A stretch of DNA of 25,065 nucleotides, taken from Hyphomicrobiaceae bacterium. Lineage in GTDB: Bacteria; Pseudomonadota; Alphaproteobacteria; Rhizobiales; JAKIUO01. The notes beneath the pieces were generated by a model. It was not told the DNA's origin, made no database searches, and saw nothing but the letters and a program-made list of their open reading frames with translations. The stretch lies in NCBI GenBank assembly GCA_021647535.1, contig JAKIUO010000015.1, forward strand, positions 1 to 25,065, written 5' to 3'. The position numbers and the translations under genes were made by a program. Below, one piece after another: positions 24,730 through 25,065 of this stretch (position 1 is its first letter; each line of letters begins with the position of its first letter).

Positions 24730-24900
24730 TGCGAGGCTGCAAAAGACGCAGCACGTCTGGCCCTCGCCGCGCAGGCGTGATGCGCGGCGAGCGCCAAGGG
24801 ATGCTCCCTTGGAACCCGACTTTAGAGCGTTCAACACAAACCCGAACAGATTGGGGTTTGGGGACCAGTCCTCCTGGACTGTCTGTCAAGACGCCCGACC
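24730..24900. repeat. Mosaic GC-hairpin repeat, member E
   Basis: Contains CAGGCGTGATGCGCG (a variant of the block in members A and C), hairpin CCAAGGGA-TGC-TCCCTTGG (24794-24812), and ATTGGGGTTTGGGGACCAGTCC near 24850-24871, of which 18 or more bases equal member A. It lies after proC and directly before the second MITE-like copy. Confidence 0.65.
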
Positions 24901-24906
24901 GGCAAA

Positions 24907-25065
24907 GCCATTCAATTCTCAGAAATTTGCTGCGCAATTGGGCAGCCGCCCAAACCCGCCCGGGAGGAGACCTCCCGGACCCACCCTCTTTTGATTTTCA
25001 AGTAGAAAAACGGGAGGTCTGGAGGGTGACCCGTTTGCGGGGTTCGGGGCTGGCCCCGTCGCGTA
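24907..25065. mobile_element. MITE-like element, second copy, cut by window edge
   Basis: Nearly identical in inverse orientation to 15479-15638. It starts with the terminal repeat GCCATTCAATTCTC (24907-24920) and keeps the CCGGGAGG-AGA-CCTCCCGG and GGGGC-GCCCC hairpins. The middle hairpin (CTGGAGGG / CCCTCCAG in the first copy) is altered here to a run that includes GGGTGACCC and TTTGCGGGG. By comparison with the first copy, the missing end should lie about 12-27 bp past the window. Confidence 0.6.

Noticed and set aside
24809..24994. Similar short protein sequences encoded here and at 15551-15772 (minus strand)
   Set aside because: The likeness comes only from translating the two copies of the MITE-like element in the same frame; there is no start site of its own.

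Overview
The window is a stretch of ordinary, mostly core chromosome from an alphaproteobacterium. The evidence is a separate F1 ATP synthase operon in the order atpH-A-G-D-C, the pair rpiA / DUF2059 gene followed by gor, the run lgt-midA-pgeF-lipoprotein-prs, and ubiK-ybjN-proC. From memory, these neighbourhoods are typical of Hyphomicrobiales and related orders; the species cannot be told from the sequence alone.

Layout. 1-442: repeats only. 443-4817 (+): htpG, a YafK/DpaA-like L,D-transpeptidase-fold protein and a secreted von Willebrand A (VWA) protein. 5033-5884 (-): folP. 6223-6789 (+): a secreted DUF1176-like protein. 6837-11807 (-): atpHAGDC. 12084-14767 (-): rpiA, a secreted DUF2059 protein and gor. 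14954-15349 (+): a small secreted protein. 15663-16595 (-): prs. 16966-17991 (-): a lipoprotein built from a duplicated domain. 18314-21197 (-): lgt-midA-pgeF, joined by two 4-nt ATGA stop/start overlaps. 21429-22388 (+): a secreted metallo-beta-lactamase-fold hydrolase. 22644-24714 (+): ubiK, ybjN and proC.

Functionally the genes cover protein folding (HtpG), envelope upkeep (transpeptidase-fold protein, Lgt, PgeF, lipoprotein), energy (F1 sector, MidA as a complex I assembly factor homologue, UbiK for ubiquinone synthesis), redox balance (Gor), and pentose, PRPP, folate and proline synthesis (RpiA, Prs, FolP, ProC).

I found no defence system, phage, biosynthetic cluster, CRISPR array, tRNA or rRNA. 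What is unusual lies between the genes. A MITE-like element of about 186 bp has 14-bp terminal inverted repeats (15453-15638), and a second inverted copy runs off the right edge (24907-25065). Both copies are read in the same RNA sense downstream of prs and proC. There is also a mosaic family of short GC hairpins in at least five gaps, a second dispersed repeat carrying a CCCGGGT hairpin, four iteron-like 18-19 bp repeats in front of lgt, and a direct repeat at the left edge. These are the best candidates for something undescribed.
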